This document shows, piece by piece, positions 60,648 through 64,000 of a stretch of DNA of 64,000 nt. How positions within the stretch are numbered: position 1 is the stretch's first letter; the number at the start of each line of letters is the position of its first letter. The notes below the pieces were generated by a model. It worked only from the letters and a program-made list of their open reading frames with translations. It searched no databases and was not told where the DNA came from. The stretch is from Paraliobacillus quinghaiensis. GTDB taxonomy: Bacteria > Bacillota > Bacilli > Bacillales > Amphibacillaceae. A program made the position numbers and the translations under genes. The stretch covers positions 1 through 64,000 of the forward strand of contig NZ_QJSH01000012.1 in the NCBI RefSeq assembly GCF_003426025.1. Direction: 5' to 3'.

Positions 60648-62009
60648 TTATCTAGTAAGGTCTTGTTGTTGTGCTGTTAATGTTAATAATGTTTCTTGTT
60701 GTACACCTTCTCGATAATAGGTAATGTTAATTTGATCGCCGATTTCTGTTTCAGTATAGAGATATTCTTTTAAGGCCATCATTGATGGGATTGTAGTACC
60801 ATTGATTTCTGTAATAACATCATAACGTTGAAGTCCGGCTTGATCTGCAGCAGAACCTGGTTGTACTTCTGCAATTACAACACCATCTGATACTCCGTCT
60901 TCAAGTTTTAAAGTCTGTTCTATATGTCTATCTGGCACGGTTGACAATGCAATCGCACTAATTCCAACAAATGGACGAGAAACTCTACCGTTTGTTTCTA
61001 ATTGTTCCATAACCGGTTTTGCTTCATCAATTGGGATTGCGAAACCAATACCTTCTACTTGGGCTGAGGCGATTTTCATTGAATTAATGCCGATTAATTG
61101 ACCATTACTATCAATTAATGCCCCACCACTGTTACCAGGGTTAATTGCTGCATCCGTTTGAATAACTTCTGTTGTCCAATCAGGTTGACCATCAGAGTTA
61201 AGGTCAACTTCAACTGCTCTTTCTAACCCACTAATAATCCCTTTTGTAACTGAACCGGCAAACTTAGTTCCCAATGGATTTCCAATTGCCATAGCAGTTT
61301 CACCTACAATAAGATCTGAAGAAGAACCCAATGTTGCAACTGTATCGATAGTGCTTCCATCGACTGTAAGGACTGCTAAATCTGTTAGTTCATCAGAACC
61401 TAATAATTCTGCATTTAACGTATCACCGTTTGATAAGATAATCTCTAATTCTGATGCACCTTCTACAACATGGTGATTTGTTACGATATAAGCTTTTCCG
61501 TCTTCTTTCTTATAAATAACACCAGATCCAGTTCCAGCTTGGTCTGATTGTGACCACAAATCAGTTGCTTGAATGTTTGTAACCCCAACTACCGTATCTG
61601 AAACATTACTTAAAGTATTCGACGAGATAGCGTCATCAGAGGTAGAGATTGGAATTGCTGTATTTTCTGTGTTTTCCTCTGTACTTGCTATATTATTCTC
61701 TGTAGAATTTGGTGTTTCATCTGCATTTGCAGGAATGACTCCTGAAAGTAATAGGATAAAACCAATTACTGCTACGGTTATCCCGCCAAATAAGCTGCTT
61801 AGAAATAATGCAAATTTACTTTGCGGCTTTTGTGCGGCCTGATTTTGATGACTAGAAATAGGCTGCATCTGATTTTTAATTTCCTCTTGCTCGTTTACAC
61901 TTTCTTCATGTGTTTCAATGTTATCTGCCTCATGGGCATTATTTTGACTCTCTTGAAGATTTGATTCTTCAGTAACTTCTTTATTGTTTTGATCTTCATA
62001 GTTTGTCAT
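60648..62009 (-). CDS. htrB: HtrA-family serine protease (HtrB)
   Basis: This membrane-anchored protease degrades misfolded exported proteins. The 453-residue protein has a Glu/Gln-rich cytoplasmic N terminus, one membrane segment near 66-90, a trypsin-like domain with H180 (VTNHHVV), D210 (TDLAVL) and S294 (NPGNSGGAL), and a C-terminal PDZ domain (about 345-440). Divergent cssR/cssS lies 179 bp away, the same arrangement as B. subtilis htrB-cssRS, where the two-component system activates htrB under secretion stress. Confidence 0.93.
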   Translation of the reverse strand: MTNYEDQNNKEVTEESNLQESQNNAHEADNIETHEESVNEQEEIKNQMQPISSHQNQAAQKPQSKFALFLSSLFGGITVAVIGFILLLSGVIPANADETPNSTENNIASTEENTENTAIPISTSDDAISSNTLSNVSDTVVGVTNIQATDLWSQSDQAGTGSGVIYKKEDGKAYIVTNHHVVEGASELEIILSNGDTLNAELLGSDELTDLAVLTVDGSTIDTVATLGSSSDLIVGETAMAIGNPLGTKFAGSVTKGIISGLERAVEVDLNSDGQPDWTTEVIQTDAAINPGNSGGALIDSNGQLIGINSMKIASAQVEGIGFAIPIDEAKPVMEQLETNGRVSRPFVGISAIALSTVPDRHIEQTLKLEDGVSDGVVIAEVQPGSAADQAGLQRYDVITEINGTTIPSMMALKEYLYTETEIGDQINITYYREGVQQETLLTLTAQQQDLTR

Positions 62010-62188
62010 GCTATATCACACCTTTTTTAAGATTATTTTCGTATAACTCTTACGTTTACATTTTTTATTCTAACGAGCAGAATTGGCAAGTTTTCGGTAT
62101 AATTGTGGTAAAAGTATGTAAATACAAGTTGTGTGCATTTACTGCAGGAATATGCGAAAATGTTGGTAAGTAAAGGAGGCATAAAAAT
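62010..62188. promoter_or_regulatory. Divergent htrB / cssR regulatory region
   Basis: This 179-bp region must hold both promoters. AAAGGAGGC lies before the cssR ATG and AGGTGTGA before the htrB ATG. A CssR-binding motif could not be assigned with confidence by eye. Confidence 0.6.
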
Positions 62189-62884
62189 ATGAAACATCAT
62201 ATTTTTATTGTGGAAGATGATACAAATATTCGGGACATTGTAGCTGCTTATCTAAAAAAAGAAGGTTATCACGTATCGACCATAGATAATGCAGAACAAG
62301 CATGGCAATTGTCACGTGCAGAAACGCCGGATATGTGGATATTAGATATAATGTTACCAGGTATGGATGGGTACGAATTATGCAAAAAAATTAGACAAGA
62401 AAGTGAAGTCCCTATCATCATTATCTCTGCTAAGGATGAGGAAGTAGATAAGATACTTGGTTTGGAATTAGGTAGTGATGATTACTTAACAAAGCCATTT
62501 AGTCCTAGAGAGCTTGTTGCACGAGTAAAGCGCTTGTTTAAGCGCGTGGATGCTACACATGTAGATCATGATTCCGAGCAGAAAGACTTTTTTCAAGTAG
62601 GTGACCTTAGACTTGACGCACAAGATCGACGTGTATTTTGGAAAGGTCAAGAAGTAGAAGTTACTGCAAAGGAATTTGATATGTTACATATTTTGATACG
62701 TAACCAAAATCGTGCATTTGCAAGGGAAGAATTGTTGGCACTTATCTGGGGAGAAGATTATTTTGGAAGCGATCGAGCGGTTGATGATTTAATTAAGCGC
62801 CTAAGAAAAAAGATAGATGGTTTACCAGTTGAGACGGTCTGGGGCTTTGGTTATCGTTTACGTAATGAAGAGGAATTAGAATGA
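62189..62884 (+). CDS. cssR: Response regulator CssR
   Basis: This 231-residue OmpR-type regulator controls HtrA-type proteases in secretion stress. The receiver has D10, D11 and the phosphorylated D53 in ILDIMLPGMDGYEL; the C-terminal winged helix includes VTAKEFDMLHIL, WGEDYFGSDRAVDDLIKRLR and VETVWGFGYRL. The DMWILDIMLPG stretch and GSDRAVDDLI resemble B. subtilis CssR. The sensor gene overlaps it by 4 bases (ATGA). Position divergent from htrB supports the assignment. Confidence 0.9.
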   Translation: MKHHIFIVEDDTNIRDIVAAYLKKEGYHVSTIDNAEQAWQLSRAETPDMWILDIMLPGMDGYELCKKIRQESEVPIIIISAKDEEVDKILGLELGSDDYLTKPFSPRELVARVKRLFKRVDATHVDHDSEQKDFFQVGDLRLDAQDRRVFWKGQEVEVTAKEFDMLHILIRNQNRAFAREELLALIWGEDYFGSDRAVDDLIKRLRKKIDGLPVETVWGFGYRLRNEEELE

Positions 62885-64000
62885 AGTTACAAACACAATT
62901 AACTATTGCATTTACAACATTGCTTGTAATTATTATGTCCGTAGTTTCCGTTATGATATATTCGCTTGTTTTAGATGTTTTAATTCAAGACGAACAGGAT
63001 CAATTACAAGAAAAGGGAGAAATTCTGGTTCGTTTTTTGCTAAGTGAGGCTAATGTGCAAAGTTTATCACAATGGTTAGGGGAAGAAGATTTACAATTGT
63101 TCATTTATGATCGTGATCAAGAACAGACACTTTTACGCACATCAACACTTCCGATCGATTTAATTGATTACTGGCTGGAAAATTACGATTTAACAAGTGA
63201 AGAACAGCCATTATGGAAAGCGGGAGATGAGCGGTATGTTGTGTCTATATTATCAATTTATCCTGAATTACTGAATCGCGAATTGGTTTTAGTGACACCA
63301 TTGCATGATCTGCAAGAAGTGCAAAGCAACTTCTTTTATCGCATACTCATTATTTTCTTAATTGGTATTGTAATAATTGTTTTATTAAGTCATTTCTTAA
63401 CAAATCGACTCGTAACCCCACTAACCAAATTGAGACATCAACTAAAGAAGATCGAAAAACGGCAATTTGATGATGTTGAAAGGGTTAAGGCAACTGGGGA
63501 AATAAAAGAAGTGGAGCAAAGCGTTACCGATATGGCGTCAGAATTGCAGCGCTATATCCAGTCGCAACGTCAATTTTTTCAGAATGCAAGCCATGAATTA
63601 AAAACGCCATTAATGACAATTCAGGGATATGCTGAAGGGATTCGGGATGGCATCTTCGCAGATAAGGAATCTGAACGTGGCTTAGAAGTAATGGTTGATG
63701 AAGTAGCCCGCTTAAAGAAAATCATTAATGAAATGATATTGTTAGCTAAATTGGACAGTGAAGAGGACATCTATAAGAAGGAACTCATAAAAGTTAGTGA
63801 ATTGATTACATTAACAGTAGACCGTGCTCTACCACTTGCAAACGAAAAGAAAGTTTTGTTACAACATGAACTAAAAACAGATGCAACGATTTATGCAGAT
63901 CGAGAAAAATTATTGCGAGCAATGATGAATATTGTTACCAATGGTATCAGGCACGCACATTCTTGTGTTTCTATTAAGGTGACGCATACAGTAGAGCACA
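62881..64000 (+). CDS. cssS: Sensor histidine kinase CssS (partial, 373 residues)
   Basis: The translation starts MKLQTQLTIAFTTLLVIIMS with a membrane segment (about 8-30), an extracytoplasmic domain (31-150), a second segment (about 152-170), a HAMP linker (NRLVTPLTKLRHQL) and the phospho-acceptor H238 in QFFQNASHELKTPLMTIQGY. The ATP-binding N-box begins near 340 (MMNIVTNGIRHA); the gene is cut by the right window edge. Signalling to CssR in response to misfolded secreted protein is inferred by synteny. Confidence 0.9.
   Translation, partial: MKLQTQLTIAFTTLLVIIMSVVSVMIYSLVLDVLIQDEQDQLQEKGEILVRFLLSEANVQSLSQWLGEEDLQLFIYDRDQEQTLLRTSTLPIDLIDYWLENYDLTSEEQPLWKAGDERYVVSILSIYPELLNRELVLVTPLHDLQEVQSNFFYRILIIFLIGIVIIVLLSHFLTNRLVTPLTKLRHQLKKIEKRQFDDVERVKATGEIKEVEQSVTDMASELQRYIQSQRQFFQNASHELKTPLMTIQGYAEGIRDGIFADKESERGLEVMVDEVARLKKIINEMILLAKLDSEEDIYKKELIKVSELITLTVDRALPLANEKKVLLQHELKTDATIYADREKLLRAMMNIVTNGIRHAHSCVSIKVTHTVEH

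Overview
The window is bacterial chromosome from a low-GC, endospore-forming member of the Bacillaceae. Shine-Dalgarno sites are strong (AGGAGG/GGGGG type), TTG and GTG starts are common, and many genes have close Bacillus subtilis counterparts (splAB, cssRS-htrB, yuaFG, ykwC, yteA, ribDEAH). It looks like a facultative fermenter: pyruvate formate-lyase with its activase, AdhE, an Fe-type alcohol dehydrogenase, and Rex/CcpA/FNR-type operator sequences. Genus cannot be fixed from the sequence; Gracilibacillus, Paraliobacillus, Oceanobacillus or Virgibacillus relatives are plausible. No rRNA, tRNA, transposase, prophage or CRISPR array was seen.

Layout. 1-7.5 kb: start of adhE behind a small unknown gene and a Rex/cre promoter, threonine aldolase, a PPOX-fold stress protein, an SDR plus Fe-alcohol dehydrogenase pair, and a TetR/MFS drug-efflux pair. 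7.5-11.6 kb: pflBA with an FNR-type site, then ohrA. 12-18.4 kb: proC, a flotillin/NfeD membrane operon (minus strand), a Fur-box flavodoxin, signal peptidase I and the spore-photoproduct repair operon splAB. 18.4-22.8 kb: a TPP riboswitch with no thiamine gene behind it, assorted small enzymes, a DUF456 protein and a ThiD/PdxK kinase. 22.8-31 kb: glnK-amtB under a GlnR/TnrA box, a three-gene ABC export operon, a nitrilase-family hydrolase, ddl and two lipoproteins. 31.2-39.3 kb: the citrulline half of arginine synthesis, argGH then carAB-argF, with ARG-box-like operators. 39.8-46.7 kb: a SigX-like ECF sigma/anti-sigma pair with its own ECF-type promoter, a TetR-controlled ABC transporter, a PemK-type toxin-antitoxin pair, a BsuPI lipoprotein, murB and a VanZ protein. 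46.8-50.5 kb: FMN riboswitch and the complete ribDE-ribBA-ribH operon. 50.6-56.5 kb: TetR/SMR efflux, glutathione peroxidase, a higher-GC MetNIQ-like transporter with a shortened ATPase, and trhO. 56.7-64 kb: cold-shock protein, ykwC, two tandem ElaA acetyltransferases, yteA, a zinc-ribbon protein, htrB and the divergent cssR-cssS (cssS is cut by the window edge).

The least expected content is between genes. At least four families of unannotated repeats are visible: (i) a 20-bp core (AAATARCGKACWAAATGTCC) in dyad arrays with conserved 51/55/51-bp spacing at 1.9-2.1 kb and again, reverse-complemented, at 11.9 kb; (ii) elements bounded by GCGTCGTAACTAGTAAC-type ends that contain a small hairpin (1.9-2.2 kb, 20.8-21.4 kb, remnants at 39.5-39.7 kb); (iii) a roughly 120-bp repeat ending in a 10-bp stem whose sequence differs completely between two copies while pairing is kept (11.0 and 51.7 kb); (iv) 20-21-bp phased arrays with TTCGGCRAA or TTCGATCAA cores at 39.6, 57.4 and 60.5 kb. 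None contains a recognisable gene, and they are the best candidates here for something undescribed.
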